Positions 26,301-36,563 of a stretch of DNA of 64,000 nucleotides are shown here, piece after piece. Source of the DNA: Dromaius novaehollandiae (lineage: Eukaryota > Chordata > Aves > Casuariiformes > Dromaiidae). The notes under the pieces were generated by a model. That model was not told the origin of the DNA. It saw only the letters and a program-made list of their open reading frames with translations, and searched no databases. Where the stretch lies: positions 146,399,017 to 146,463,016 of the forward strand of contig NC_088099.1 of the NCBI RefSeq assembly GCF_036370855.1. Direction: 5' to 3'. The position numbers and the translations under genes are program-made. Position 1 is the first letter of the stretch. Every line of letters starts with the position of its first letter.

Positions 26301-29300
26301 ACTATACTCAATTTGAATAAATAGTAGATATGCTCTTGAGTGGAAGATGAAAGAAATTTTTATGTCCATAAAAAGCTGTAAGACAACAAGATTTTTATCT
26401 TTATAAAGGTGACAGTTCAAAACACTACCTTGAATATTTTGTTAGGGAACAGAAACAGCTTTAGAATTTCTTTTCAGACTCAGCCACTTGCTACCACACA
26501 TCTACAGATCACAAATTATTATTACTAAATACAGACTCTGAAATTCTCTATATATGTAGAAGTGCACAGTAAGCAGAAAACATAAAGAAGTACTATCATG
26601 ATGTTAAGATTATTGCCTTGAGGTTGTTTACCATCTATTGTAGAGTAGTATAGCCATTGCAGTGGTCGGGGGTAAGCTGGACAGGTCTACATCCACATGT
26701 TTAGTTCCTGGGGGAACTTTGCTGATACACAGAAGTTCATTCAGCAGCATGTTCAGTACAGGAACAGATAAGCTATTAAAAAAATAGAGAAACAGATATT
26801 TCATACAGTAATCCTGTTTCTGGAATATCTAGATAATATACACAGCTAATCAATACTGTATTATTACTTATTACCCTAACTTCCATAGGTTATTACATCC
26901 TTTTAGCATAATGAAATGCTCTAGATCAGATGGCTTTTACAGGGTATGTGAAGCAGTCAGCAATATTAGTAGCACAGGTCAGCCCAGGTGAAGGGTTGCC
27001 CTAACACAGCTGAACTGCTTCTATGCACCATTGAGTTAGTGTGCACAGACATACCCCCTAAAGTAATCCAGCCATCTACAACAAGAACTCCCAACCAGTA
27101 AGAAATTCTTCTCAAAACAGTCCCAGACCATACTTCCAGATGGTAAAAAACACTTGCAATGGAAGTGAGATTACCCTCCAGTAAAGAGGATGTCTCTGTT
27201 ATCATGGCTTGTCTCCCATTCTGCAGCATCTGCCAGCACACAGTGAATTTAACACTAAGAACTGGAATAGACCGTGTTCCACTGTAAGCCAGAATAAGTA
27301 AAACCATATATCAGTTGGGGCAGAGCCTTTCCTGATAAAAAGAGAAGGCATGCAGGCAGGAATGCACCACTCTAGGCTTCCAATGAATAATTTAACACAA
27401 CTGAAACACTGCTTCTAATTTCAAACCTTTTTCTGACAAAGAGGTCTAAAGTAGCAGTAATCAGCTGCTGCCAAAGTACCTTCAACCTTGAGAAAAAAGA
27501 ACCTGCTTTGCAACCAGCATCAAAAACAACTGACAAACTACACTTCTAGTAACCAACACCAGCATTCCCATTTAGTGAATTTTAGGCCTTGTGTCATGTC
27601 AGACTCCAAGTATGTTATCAAGCTGTTGTTTCAAACTAACAAAGCTCATGAATGTTCTTTTTACTACATGAGGTCCAAGAATCTTGTTTTCATTGGCAAC
27701 AGTAGAACATCCTTTAAGTATCTTTAACATCAGAAGTTGTTAAAAAAAAAAAAAAAAAAAAAAAAGCTGAGCTGAAGTTTGTTTGTTTGTTTGTTTGTTT
27801 GTTTTAACTAGCATGACTGAATGTCTGGGTATAATCAGTTAAAAGACAAGAAGTATGGTTTTTATTTAAGAACAACCTTAGGCTTCATAAGCTAGAAGAA
27901 CAAGAACTCTTACAACTGCTAATTCAACGCATCTCTGTAGTAGAAAGCAGTTCAGACTGTCTTGCTCTCTCTCTCAAATAAAAGAGCGACAAAACATTCC
28001 TACAGAATCCCAGAATCAGTCCAATATTGTCATACCGTAGGACTGATTTATAAATCAGGATTATATTTGTATTTCAAGAAGTAAAGATATTAACTGACAA
28101 AAAATATGCCAAGAACAGATAGGAATTCCTGCAAAAATAGCAGCAGTCTTTTGAAAGTTGCTATATAGGAATATATAAGTGAGGGCTTTTCTAAACTAAA
28201 CTATAAGAAAACCCTTACTGTATATAAAATACCTATGTCCATACAATACTTTCATAACTAACCACAATAAAGACTTCACTACATTGCCTGCTACTGTGCC
28301 TTGCAAAGGTACTTTGACAATCAGTAATTCAGCCCCATAATGCTTCAATAAGGTAGATAAATATGACACAGTATTTTTGTCATCTCTTATTAAAAAAAAA
28401 AAAGAAAAAGAAAAAGAAAACTTGCTGGCAGAACAACCAGGGATATCTCATTCCAAATCCTTCTACTGCTCACTATAGCACACTACCTGAAGAAAAAAGA
28501 AAAATATAGCTTTCATATAGTAAGAAGAATACAAAAAGAAAAGTATTGAGGAAGAGATAAACCCTACCAGAAATTTGAAGGAATAAAGCTTTTCAAAATA
28601 TTTCTGAAATTAGAAAATTTCTATAACACATTATAAAAAACATAATTTTCAGATCAATTCAAGAGAAATAAGATGCTATAACGTGATTTTTTAAAAACTT
28701 TTTTTTTTTTAATCACACACTCAGAGTTGATGCATCAATGCAATTTTTACGGAACTTAAAACTTTCTTCTTTCAAGAAGTCTGCAGCCCTGTGTCTGACA
28801 ACGGTAATACGGAATGAAAAGGTGGAGGAGAACAAGTCTTATCCATTAAGCTTTTACACTGCTGAAGGGCAGTTCCCTGATATGCTTAGCACTGCCAGAA
28901 TAAAGTTGTTCCTGGCTCTCCTACCTTCTGTTGTAACTATGCCTATCTAACTACTTGCAAGGTCATTCAGTAAAATTTGGGGTAAAAAAGGAGTTTGTTT
29001 CAACCATACTCAGTTCAGTGATCTAGTTCACAGATAGACGGAGGTGCTCTACATCAGCAAAATTGAAACAATAGCAAACTGTGGTAAAAGATTAAAAAAA
29101 GCATGTCAGGATGGGGAAACTTCTGCTGGCTTTGTCATAGGAGAAAAACCTAACCTAAACCTCATCCTTACCAAGGATGCCGTGGGTGTTTAGGCACCGC
29201 AATGCTCAAGTCCCACTATTTTTCCTCTTTAACTTATTAACAGTATTGATTTGCTCACAGACATTGCTTTCACGAATCTTCTATCAAAGCTTTTCTAACC

Positions 29301-31218
29301 TACAGAGGAAATTGAACTTGATTCCAATTGCCAGACCCAGGACTTATCTTAATCTAAGAAAGATACTGTCAGAACAGAGAGTAAGACTGATTCCTGCTTG
29401 TTAAAATAAAGAACCATGCCACTTCTTAGTTTAACAACTTCAGCATGAAACATACAGCCCATACCTTTTCTCTAATACATCCAAATCCCACTTCAGATGA
29501 GCAGCAACTTTAAGAGCAAGGAGTTTTAAAATGCGATTTCTTTTGTTATCAGGCGGCGGCTGGACTTGGTTCTGTTCATTCACTGATGGCTTGGAAGCTT
29601 GTTCCAAGAACTGGACAATCAGCTGTACAGGTGGTGGATCTGCAGAAAACACAGCCACTCTTCAGATTTCATATAAGCCCAGAAATTCATTTCTTACTGC
29701 AGTTGTGACCACGAACAGAGAACATATCTCCTTAGTATTTATACCTAGCGTTTGATATTTTCACCTAGCTGATTCTGATCCCAGAGGACATCTCATTTAT
29801 GTTGAATTGAATCAGACTACTCACATGTCTTCATTTAACCAAGTTTACTCAACCATAGTAATTGCACTCTCATATTTTCATTTATTTTCACTATTTTGTA
29901 TTAACTAATTTCAGATATTATATCTGAGGAAAGTAAGTACTGTCCATTGAAATTGTAAGTTAGCTGACATGAAAATATATAGCCATTTATAATTCTTCTC
30001 TATATTTATGAAGAACTTCTGGTATTTTTGAATATATTTAGGAGAAAACAACATTAGTTTGATAAATGAAAAAAAATTAAATCCCTCAAATCTCTTTCTT
30101 ATAGTAACAGTGTCTGTCCTGTATCTTAGGGCTGTTTTGAAGAACTGAAGATAAATCAAAATGATTAATCTCTGAATTTTGTGAAACATAAAACTGACAT
30201 TAATCAATATTTTTAATTGGAAAGTAACACCACAAGAACTAAGCACATTGATGTAGGCTGCGCTTAAATTTGTTTTTTGTAAAAGCAATACTGTCCTAGG
30301 TTTGCCTGTCTCCTCCACCTTTTAGCAGAATTCAGGTACTGAAAAAAACAATTCCCCTTTATGATCTTCAAGAGATTAGCTACCTTTAAATATGGCAAGT
30401 TTCTTATAATACATTTTTACTCATTTCTGATACAGATTTCTATTCATTCCAGTTTTTAAGTAGATAAGAGCAATTTCAGCACCAAAACTCCGGTAGGACT
30501 CTAGCTCTTGAAGCTAGCAAGACTCAAGGGGGGGGGGAATTCAGATGCCAGCTGTAATGTTTTATAAATAGCGCTTTCAAATGAAGCACTGACAACTTCT
30601 TGCACCACTTCTCCAGAAAAAATTCATCTATGCAGAAGGAAAATGATCTACCACACAGGAAAGACAGAGAAAAAGCATTCCCAAATAGGAAATTTAATGC
30701 AGAAAAGAAAAATACGTTCTCGCTTACTTTAACTAATGCTGCATCGCTGTAACTGTTAACGCCGCGTCTCGAGTCTCTTTTTAACCCAGCCGCATCCCCG
30801 CCCTCCTCGCCACCCGCGCCAGGGGCACCACCGCCCGCCCCCTCCCCGGGGAGCCCTCGGCCCGCCCCCCCCCCGCGCCTGAGCCCCAACCGCCCTTGGG
30901 GCCGGTCACACCCCCGGCCCAGCCCCGCGGCGCCCCGACGCCGGGCCGCAGGCCGCAAGGGGAGGGAAGGGCTCGCGGGCCACGAGCGAGCGCTGCGCCG
31001 CCGGGGCCCGGGAGGGGCCGGGGGCGCCGCCAGGGCGCCGCGGGCGAGGGGCTGCCGCCGGGGCGGGCCCGCGCCGCGCCGCACGCACCGGGGGAGGCCT
31101 TCCGCAGGTGCTGCTCCAGCAGCGCCTCCTCCAGCAGGAACTCAAACCAGGAGGTCTGCGGCGGCGTGCAGGGCCGGCTGGACGTGGCGGCTTCGCGGTC
31201 CGCCGCTTCCGCGCTCAT
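5232..31218 (-). CDS. INTS8: Integrator complex subunit 8, complete coding region (27 exons, 995 aa)
   Basis: INTS8 is a nuclear scaffold subunit of Integrator, which cleaves snRNA and enhancer/pre-mRNA transcripts at Pol II and recruits PP2A. The start codon (31216-31218) opens MSAEAADREAATSS in the CpG island. The stop TAA is at 5232-5234 after QAMAKLYF. Twenty-seven exons sum to 2,988 nt, giving 995 residues, the length I recall for human INTS8. W24-F25-E26-F27 (TSWFEFLLEE) is the WFEF motif reported as needed for PP2A recruitment. The rest is helical-repeat sequence matching remembered human INTS8 almost throughout (for example VQLIVQFLEQASKPSVNEQ, RSPRINLC, ELPGPKESRRTAKDLWEVV). All introns are GT-AG. 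The intron after exon 25 has a U12-type donor. The gene is convergent with CCNE2. Confidence 0.97.
5640..5683 (-). CDS. INTS8: INTS8 exon 26 (residues 943-957)
   Basis: Acceptor CCTTCAG (U12-type intron), donor TAGCA|GTAAGT. Encodes LHHKRGETDKRQIA. Confidence 0.94.
5684..5916 (-). other. INTS8: U12-type (minor-class) intron 25 of INTS8
   Basis: The 233-nt intron begins GTATCCTTT on the - strand, a perfect U12 5' splice site. It has TTTTCTTGACT about 12 nt before the acceptor AG, one mismatch from the U12 branch-site consensus and at the usual short spacing. It splits a Tyr codon in phase 1. Confidence 0.85.
5917..5981 (-). CDS. INTS8: INTS8 exon 25 (residues 921-943), followed by a U12-type donor
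   Basis: Acceptor TCTTTCAG. Encodes HDAMDSYYDYIWDVTILEYL. The donor is ACAT|GTATCCTTT, the minor-spliceosome consensus. Confidence 0.94.
6115..6188 (-). CDS. INTS8: INTS8 exon 24 (residues 897-921)
   Basis: Acceptor CCTTATAG, donor AACAG|GTAAAT. Encodes VAILCQFLREVDYKTAFK then ALQEQN. Confidence 0.95.
6860..6910 (-). CDS. INTS8: INTS8 exon 23 (residues 880-896)
   Basis: Acceptor CTCTGTAG, donor ACCCAG|GTAAGA. Encodes VIKRMIKCCSLLNCHTQ. Confidence 0.95.
8535..8638 (-). CDS. INTS8: INTS8 exon 22 (residues 845-879)
   Basis: Acceptor ACTACAG, donor GACCAG|GTAAGA. Encodes TNQYSAALHYYLQAGAVC through PPDVYTDQ. Confidence 0.95.
10213..10331 (-). CDS. INTS8: INTS8 exon 21 (residues 805-845)
   Basis: Acceptor CATTTAG, donor TTTTG|GTAAGT. 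Encodes LQSVDFEAVAVTVKELVSY through WLIIQADIYF. Confidence 0.95.
11435..11496 (-). CDS. INTS8: INTS8 exon 20 (residues 785-805)
   Basis: Acceptor TCTCTTAG, donor CCCAA|GTAAGA. Encodes EDIVNDIAAEHISIWPSSIP. The intron before it is only 84 nt. Confidence 0.94.
11581..11637 (-). CDS. INTS8: INTS8 exon 19 (residues 766-784)
   Basis: Acceptor CTTATAG, donor TTCGG|GTTAGT. Encodes EPLVLTTILSLFVKLHNVR. Confidence 0.94.
12336..12369 (-). CDS. INTS8: INTS8 exon 18 (34-nt exon, residues 754-765)
   Basis: Acceptor TAATTTAG, donor CTGCGG|GTAAGT. A very small exon encoding SELLSFIKKLR, placed by phase and family sequence. Confidence 0.92.
13782..13966 (-). CDS. INTS8: INTS8 exon 17 (residues 693-754)
   Basis: Acceptor TAAATAG, donor TACAG|GTATGG. 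Encodes LGQLLAATCKELPGPKES through ESTLGIMY. Confidence 0.95.
15027..15148 (-). CDS. INTS8: INTS8 exon 16 (residues 652-692)
   Basis: Acceptor TCTTCCAG, donor GTGAAG|GTAATG. Encodes IPLRQVIAEECVAFLLNWR through QTNPYVK. Confidence 0.95.
15657..15858 (-). CDS. INTS8: INTS8 exon 15 (residues 585-652)
   Basis: Acceptor TGTTACAG, donor ACCTG|GTAAGA. Encodes DFVHAKQLFAACLELVTEF through VRGYLEMRVP. Confidence 0.95.
16574..16684 (-). CDS. INTS8: INTS8 exon 14 (residues 548-584)
   Basis: Acceptor CTTTCAG, donor ATTAAG|GTGAGC, phase 0. Encodes WEVPNVYGNVILGIKDNL through GLHCSAIK. Confidence 0.95.
17192..17325 (-). CDS. INTS8: INTS8 exon 13 (residues 503-547)
   Basis: Acceptor CTTCTAG, donor ATAAG|GTAACT. 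Encodes SASVNIGQLEHQLILSVDP through QFWTISNK. Confidence 0.95.
18223..18398 (-). CDS. INTS8: INTS8 exon 12 (residues 444-503)
   Basis: Acceptor TTGTTCAG, donor ACCAG|GTAGTT. Encodes NLCLGLEDLQLVFMISSHE through PVTSFYDIP. Confidence 0.95.
18736..18806 (-). CDS. INTS8: INTS8 exon 11 (residues 421-444)
   Basis: Acceptor TCCCAG, donor CTCAA|GTATGT. Encodes VCSRSINLENASESLKRK then MAAFL. Confidence 0.93.
19940..20081 (-). CDS. INTS8: INTS8 exon 10 (residues 373-420)
   Basis: Acceptor CATGCAG, donor CTTGAG|GTAAGA. Encodes NDALDEICFKVCACNTVCD through KEKIDFLLE. Confidence 0.95.
21360..21415. repeat. Short tandem duplication (24 bp, two identical copies)
   Basis: The same 24 bases, beginning CTTTGTATACTATCC, occur at 21360-21383 and 21392-21415, just downstream of INTS8 exon 9. 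It looks like a local replication-slippage duplication. Confidence 0.85.
21469..21569 (-). CDS. INTS8: INTS8 exon 9 (residues 340-373)
   Basis: Acceptor GTTGTAG, donor CAAGG|GTGAGA. Encodes DLVKIFLEDNLALSLPVQF through LFQKAQQ. Confidence 0.94.
22076..22137. repeat. Low-complexity T/G-rich tract in INTS8 intron 8
   Basis: Runs of GTT, GGT and long T stretches begin about a dozen bases from the exon 8 donor. On the INTS8 strand it is A/C-rich. Confidence 0.8.
22150..22305 (-). CDS. INTS8: INTS8 exon 8 (residues 288-339)
   Basis: Acceptor CCTTTCAG, donor TATCAG|GTAGCG, 52 codons. Encodes TGSSSLHCTIDEERLAGYC through MKSGNYQ. A T/G-rich low-complexity tract follows the donor. Confidence 0.94.
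22456..22485. repeat. Perfect 12-bp inverted repeat around GCATGC
   Basis: TAAAAAGCATGC and GCATGCTTTTTA flank a six-base TTTTAT loop, after a GTATATGCATGCATGC stretch. Could form a hairpin or cruciform in INTS8 intron 7. No gene role is inferred. Confidence 0.8.
23055..23162 (-). CDS. INTS8: INTS8 exon 7 (residues 252-287)
   Basis: Acceptor GTTTGCAG, donor GCGAAG|GTACTG, phase 0 at both ends. Encodes VCYDLGAIYFQQGSTN through RTKELIAK. Confidence 0.95.
23691..23873 (-). CDS. INTS8: INTS8 exon 6 (residues 191-251)
   Basis: Acceptor ATTATAG, donor TGCCAG|GTACTT, 61 codons in phase 0. Encodes LKEQAADSILVLEGALK through ISAEEIECQ. Confidence 0.95.
24908..24959 (-). CDS. INTS8: INTS8 exon 5 (residues 173-190)
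   Basis: Acceptor TTTTTCCAG, donor AAAGTG|GTGAGA. Encodes MNQVQQEKELTENILKV. Confidence 0.94.
26130..26201 (-). CDS. INTS8: INTS8 exon 4 (residues 149-173)
   Basis: Acceptor CTTTGTAG, donor ATGT|GTAAGT. Encodes AIRTIVQSSFPVKQVK through GPPQLN. Confidence 0.94.
26632..26772 (-). CDS. INTS8: INTS8 exon 3 (residues 102-149)
   Basis: Acceptor TTAATAG, donor AGATG|GTAAAC. Encodes LSVPVLNMLLNELLCISK through TTAMAILLYNRW. Confidence 0.95.
27742..27804. repeat. A24 run followed by (GTTT)n
   Basis: Simple repeats in INTS8 intron 2: a 24-base A run at 27742-27765 and about seven GTTT units at 27777-27804. No recognisable retrocopy sits next to the A run. Confidence 0.85.
29465..29639 (-). CDS. INTS8: INTS8 exon 2 (residues 44-102)
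   Basis: Acceptor TTCTGCAG, donor GAAAAG|GTATGG. Encodes DPPPVQLIVQFLEQ through HLKWDLDVLEK. Confidence 0.95.
31089..31218 (-). CDS. INTS8: INTS8 exon 1 (coding part, residues 1-44)
   Basis: Start codon at 31216-31218 in the CpG island; donor CCCCG|GTGCGT. Contains the WFEF motif at residues 24-27. Ends in phase 1. Confidence 0.95.
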
Positions 31219-31305
31219 CGCTGCGCCCGCGGCCGCGCAAGGGCCGATGCGGGGAAGGAGCCGAGCGCCGCCGCGCCCTCCCGCAGAGTAGCCGCCAGCG
31301 GCAAC

Positions 31306-31318
31306 AAGATGGCGCCCG
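31306..31318 (+). promoter_or_regulatory. YY1-like element AAGATGGCGCCCG, copy 1
   Basis: AAGATGGCG is the core of the YY1 motif often found at housekeeping promoters. It lies 88 bp upstream of the INTS8 ATG. The identical 13-mer recurs 120 bp further out. Confidence 0.55.
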
Positions 31319-31425
31319 GCCGCCACCCCCCGCGCCGAGCCCGAGGGGGTGGGGCCGCGCGCGGCTCCACCCCTCAGTGCGGAGGGCGGGGCGAGGCGGC
31401 GGCCCCGCCCCCCCGGTACGGCGGG

Positions 31426-31438
31426 AAGATGGCGCCCG
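31426..31438 (+). promoter_or_regulatory. YY1-like element AAGATGGCGCCCG, copy 2
   Basis: Second identical 13-mer in the INTS8 CpG island, same orientation as copy 1 and antisense to INTS8. Confidence 0.55.
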
Positions 31439-32741
31439 TGGGGGGCGCGGCCGGTGCCGGTCGCAAGCGCGGTGGCGGTTTTGGTGGCGGCCTCTCCCCC
31501 TCCGGCGCCTGTCCTCACTATCAGAGCGCCAGGCGGCCCAGCCCTGCCCCAAGCAGCGCCTCCTGCCACCCTGCCCTCGCCACTGTGCCCCCCATGGTCC
31601 CCCCTCCCCACCATGCCCCAACTCCATCTTCCACCGCCTTGCCTTCCTCCTGCTGCTTCCTAGAGAAGTCGTAGTAAATCGATGTTTTAACTGGCAGTGG
31701 CTGGCAGACAGCTGGGGAAGAGGATAAGAATGGAGTGCTCAGTGCTTCCAGTGATGCCAGAGCACTGCCTCAGCTGGGCCTAGCCCCCTGCCAGGCTCTG
31801 CTCCCGCGCAGCAGCAGCAGGGCAGGTGGGTGACGGCGCCAGGCAGAGGTGAGACAGCACCACGCTTGCTATAGGTGTTGTGGCACCTTCAGGGTCCACC
31901 TGAGCAGGGTCTACCAACATGACAAGAAACCAGCAGGAACCATCTTGGACACTGAGTTAGAGGAAAAGGATGAAGTCCCTGATTCACAGCTTGCTAGGTA
32001 GATAGTCCTACTGAGGTGTGCCAAATCCCAATGCCCTGCTTCAGCCCTTTGATCATGTTTTTTAGTGTTTCCCAGCTTCGTGCTTCCAGCAATGAGGAAA
32101 CAAAACCCAGCAGTGAAGTTCTGCATTTGAACAGTGTTGTATCCTGATGATCAGTCAACTGCATGCATTTAATGATTGCCAAGAGAAAACCATAGAGTTC
32201 CTCATTCCTTTCCTGTCACATACAAAGGAAAGGAAGTTAAGAAAATGTATTTTTCTAAAGTGTTGGTGTTTTATGTACAGAAGTGCTCACTCTCAGGTCT
32301 TTGTGCTGAGGGAAATAAAGAGTAAAGAATGATCAGATTAATTTGGTATAAAAATGAATCTAAGGTAGTAGAAACTCCAGAGCAGGCTACTTAACAAAGC
32401 TGTTAGCATTACTAATTGCAGTTCAGTTTAAATCAGCAAAATTCTCTTCCAAAGAGGTAAGGACATATGATCCCATTACTGTGAGATGATACTAATTTCT
32501 CTTTTGGAGGCTGAACACTCAACCACTACAAAAAAACATGTATAGAATGACTTGATGTCAACTGATGCAAAGAGATTCAGTCTAGTAATCATCCATAAGA
32601 AAACCTATGTTTATTTAGATGAAAAATATCATATTGTGCCAGTATTCTAGTACAACATCTCCCAAAATGAACAGGAACAGTAATTGCAGGGAAACCAAAG
32701 TATCTGTGATCCCAGAAGTGGTGCATCTCTTTCTCCTGGAA

Positions 32742-32950
32742 GAATCATAGAATAGCTGGGGTTGGAAGGGGTCTTTGGAGATAAACTGGTCCGATGCCCC
32801 TGCTCAAGCAGTGTCAGCTAGAGCAGGTTGCCCAGGATTGTCCAGTTGGGTTCTGAGTATCTCCAAGGATGGAGACTTCACAACCTCTCTGGGCAACCTG
32901 TTCCTGTGTTCAACCACCCTCACATGCCTTGCTATGAGATTAAAGGTGTA
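32742..32950 (-). mobile_element. CR1 LINE, 3'-end fragment
   Basis: The + strand shows AGAATCATAGAATAG, then GGGTTGGAAGGGG..., GTTGCCCAGG and CAACCTCTCTGGGCAACCTG. This is the reverse complement of the conserved CR1 3' end, so the element points to the - strand, with its ATTCTATGATTCT end at about 32745. It is 5'-truncated and diverged, with no coding capacity. CR1 is the dominant retroelement of bird genomes. Confidence 0.9.
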
Positions 32951-35900
32951 TCTCTAGAGATATGGCAAAACTTTCACAATTCCTTCCCCTTGGGCTTCAA
33001 TAGATGAGGCTTTCATTGCCTTGTGTCAGAAGATAAAATGTATAGTAACAGGTTTGGGTCATTAAAGGTATCCTCAGCTTATTCCCAGAGAGAGATTTTA
33101 TCTCCAGTGCTTGGCAGTGCTTTAGATACTCTAGTAGCTGAAGGGATCACTACTGGTAAACTCTTCCTTCATGCAGAAGTAGTTTGTTGGAAAGCTCAGT
33201 GAAACTAAACATCAATAATACGGATGTAAACTTGCTAAGTCGAGGAATTAAGTGTGAAAACAGTATCTATAAGTGCATGGTCACAATTCATTGTAATATA
33301 TTTGCCCTAGGAGCAAAATGAAAGTACATAGGTGACCGTAATTCAGGCATTTTTTCAACTATAAAATTAGAATGAGCCCTCCGCTTCCTGAAAAATTGAT
33401 GAAAAAGAAAAATAATGTTTCTTCATCCAGGTTCTGATAAGAATGTCTTTTGAACTACTTTTGGCAGAAAGCAGGCATTTTGGGGCGGGGTGGGGGGAAT
33501 AAAGGAAGAGAGAGGGAAAGCCTATGAGGAAAAGAAATTGCAGTGAGTTCTCTGCTAGCCACATGAGTTTCATCTGGTTTGTGAATGTTAAGAGATAGTT
33601 GCTGAAATAAAAGTCTACGTAGTGTCTCCTGGTGAAGAAAAATCAATGAAGGTATTATGTAAGGGTCATGAACAGTTGAGAAGAAAGATGCTACCAATGA
33701 GAATCAGGCTTTTAAGCAAAACAGCCCTCCCCAAACATGCAAAGCTAATTTTTTTTTACCTAAATTACTTTTATTTGCTGGTTTAAATAAGAAGTAAGGA
33801 CATGGCTAATCATACACCCTCCTTCTTCCCATGTACACCTCAGTGCCTTCTTTCCACAAGGCAAAGAAAATAAGACAAAGTAAATAAGGCCTTCATCCCT
33901 GAACAGAGGCAGATTAAAGGTAAGTGGCAAAAGCAGCTACTGCCTGTAAGCAGTAACTTCCTCTGTTTAATATTAAAGTACTCCTCATTTACATAGTCCA
34001 TGTCCATTTATGCCAGGCTCTAAGCTGCAACTAGCCAAGACCCAATTCTCAAGGTTTTCAGATATCCTTGTTCCTAAGATGAAAATGTCTGGGAGAGAAG
34101 CAGAATGAATAGCTGTAGGTTTTAACTACTTGAGCCATTTGGTTGAATTTCTCAAATACTTTACCAAGAAAAGAGTTCTCAAAGGCTGTATAGCAAGTTT
34201 TCAGTGAAGACAAAGAATGCAAATCTCTTTTGCCCCAGTCATTGCATTAAGTGACAGAGCTGTTTTTCCTCTCCTACAGGACTTACTCATTTTCTAACCA
34301 GCCACAACTTCTGTTGCAAGTGGAACAAGACATACTGTCTCAAACAAGTGCCCGGTATGGCCCTTTCTCAGTCTCCATTTAGCAAGCACTCTCAGTACAC
34401 AATGATCCTGCAGGGCAGAAGAAGTAAATGACATCGTCTGTTGTATCATTCTCACAAGCACACGTGCACACACAGAATCACACCTTTGTAAACACCATTA
34501 GCTGTTCTGTCCCAACCTCTTGACACTTTAAATGTCCCTTGTGGTACAAAATTCCCTTTTTATCAAAAAGGAGACGTCCATTATATTCAACTCTCTAACT
34601 AGACAGTTACCGGCTGTGAGGAGATGTTCCATATTTTGCAGTAAGGGACCCAATGAGGCCAAAGAGCTTTCCTCTTTCTCATCTGTCAAGAAGACAGAAG
34701 TCCATTAAGTGTCCAGATTATAGTGTAATTTCTTAGCTTCCATCCTGCCAGGTTACTTTGTGTCTTCAGCTATTTGAGGGAAATCAACTGCTGCTTCAGC
34801 TTTCCTAGGTTAATGTTTAACATGCATTCATATATAAAATGGAAGGCTTCAGAAGACAAATTATAAAAAATAATTCTCTGGGTGATAATAGTTAGCCTGT
34901 CTCAAGCATCATTTGTAGCACGTTGTTCAAATTATTGTCTTTTGGAAGAGACAGAATTTACCAATGGGCTAATTATGCTAAGCTTTACTTGATATCAAGT
35001 TGAGAGGAGGCGATTTAATAGTGATAAAAGTGTATATGTATTTAATGAAAATTTTCTAGGACTTCAAGACTCAAAACAATTGCCTAACTGATGATCTGAA
35101 GCTCAGTAGATTTCATTTGCAGCACAATATATGTAATATTCCAGAATGTGACAGATTTTATAATTTCTTACAAGAAGATCATACATCTTTAGAAAGCAGG
35201 GAAAATGTCCATTAAGCGAGATGTGGTAATATGTTAGATAGCTACACTATTTATTTTTTATGACTTGATAAGAACAAATCAATGCCCATTTGGCACAAAG
35301 AAGTCCGAGTCACTCTTTTGGTCCAAATCTTTGATAAATATTGGTGTTTTAATGTCATTTATGTAAATCATTTTATGGAATGAATACAGATTTTTTAATT
35401 CAGTTCATATGGTGTTTTTGTTCACTTTTCAGTGCAAATTATATTTTGTTCTAACAGTATCTCAAAGTCTTCCTTCTATGTACAAAACTAATATACATTT
35501 ACATTTCTTACACCAAGCAAAATGGCCAATAATAATGAAAGGCCTAAATTTAAAATAGTATTTATAAATCAAAGGAACTGTCAAGATTTCAGCAAAAAAC
35601 AAACTTGCAGTGTTGTGGTGTACTAGTAATTAAAAACTACTGAGTAGAAAACAATTTTTAAAAAATTAGCATTTAAGAGCTTTTAAGCACTCTGTCAGCA
35701 CTAATACTCACACATCACCCTCCACACTGTGAATTGTCCCTATTTAAGGGAGAGAAGGAGAAGACAAGGAAGATGAAATGAGAAAGAATATTTTAAAGTG
35801 ATTTACCTGTGGCCATAGAGATGAGTGTTCAAGTCAACATTAGATTTCAGAAGCCTGACTCCCCTTCCATGCCATGCTCAAACCAAACTTTTGGGGGAGA

Positions 35901-36563
35901 GGAGAAGGGAAGGAGGAGGCAGAGGCAAACACGGCAGGTTTCCTATGCTTTACATTTTGAGCACTCCAATTTCTACAATAACTACCCGGATTGAAAGAGT
36001 TTGGTTCCATATTTTGCCTGGATTCCCTTCTAAGTTCTCTTCATGCCTGCTATCAGCAATTCTTTTCCAACTGCAGACTTTGAAAAAGGGTTGTAGGTGC
36101 AAAGGAAAGTTGGAAATAAAAGCTTATGAATAGAAATGTTTTCCAAGTCTTACCACCACTCCTAAGAGTGTAAAACTGTCACAACAGCAAAGTGCTATTC
36201 ATAGCTATGATAATTTGATCTTTCTGCTTTTTTCCCATTTCACAGGTAAGTAGAGAAAGGAGTTGTAGAGAAAAAGTCTCACAGGGCAGCCTGGAAGAGT
36301 GAGCAAGTGTGTGTGATGTTGGGAGAAGTTAGAGTTAGAAGACAAAAGTTGAGAAAAGAAACAGATATTTAAAATGTTTTATATTTAATATTTGTAATTG
36401 TGAGTTCACAGTCTAAAATGAACGCAATTTAAAAAATGCCCCACCCATTGCTATCTACACGATAGGAATCACATTTATACTAGGGAGAAAAAATTCAAGT
36501 TCTTGCATCCAGGACAGTCCTAGTAATTCACTGTGGTCTACACAAATAAAAAGGGATATTATT

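Larger units (their letters stand above)
30780..31690 (-). promoter_or_regulatory. INTS8: CpG-island promoter of INTS8
   Basis: About 0.9 kb that is strikingly G+C- and CpG-rich in an otherwise A+T-rich region, covering INTS8 exon 1 and its upstream flank. It contains GC boxes (GGGCGGGGCG near 31385) and no TATA box at a sensible distance. Transcription probably starts between the ATG (31218) and about 31450. Divergent + strand transcripts are common at such islands, but no + strand coding exon was found. Confidence 0.85.

Noticed and set aside
26966..27307. 113-codon - strand frame in INTS8 intron 2
   Set aside because: No splice-site or family support. Could be an old repeat, but I could not match it to CR1 or another element.
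27742..27765. A24 run as the tail of a processed retrocopy
   Set aside because: No cDNA-like sequence or target-site duplication is visible next to it. A simple repeat explains it.
29911..30318. 135-codon - strand frame in INTS8 intron 1
   Set aside because: A+T-driven composition (Phe, Ile, Lys, Leu) and no recognisable domain. INTS8 residue 44 is completed directly by exons 1 and 2.
30781..31674. Several long open frames on both strands in the G+C-rich block (up to 277 codons)
   Set aside because: Stop codons are rare in CpG islands. The products are Ala/Pro/Arg/Gly-rich with no family match, and only the short INTS8 exon 1 frame continues into real protein.
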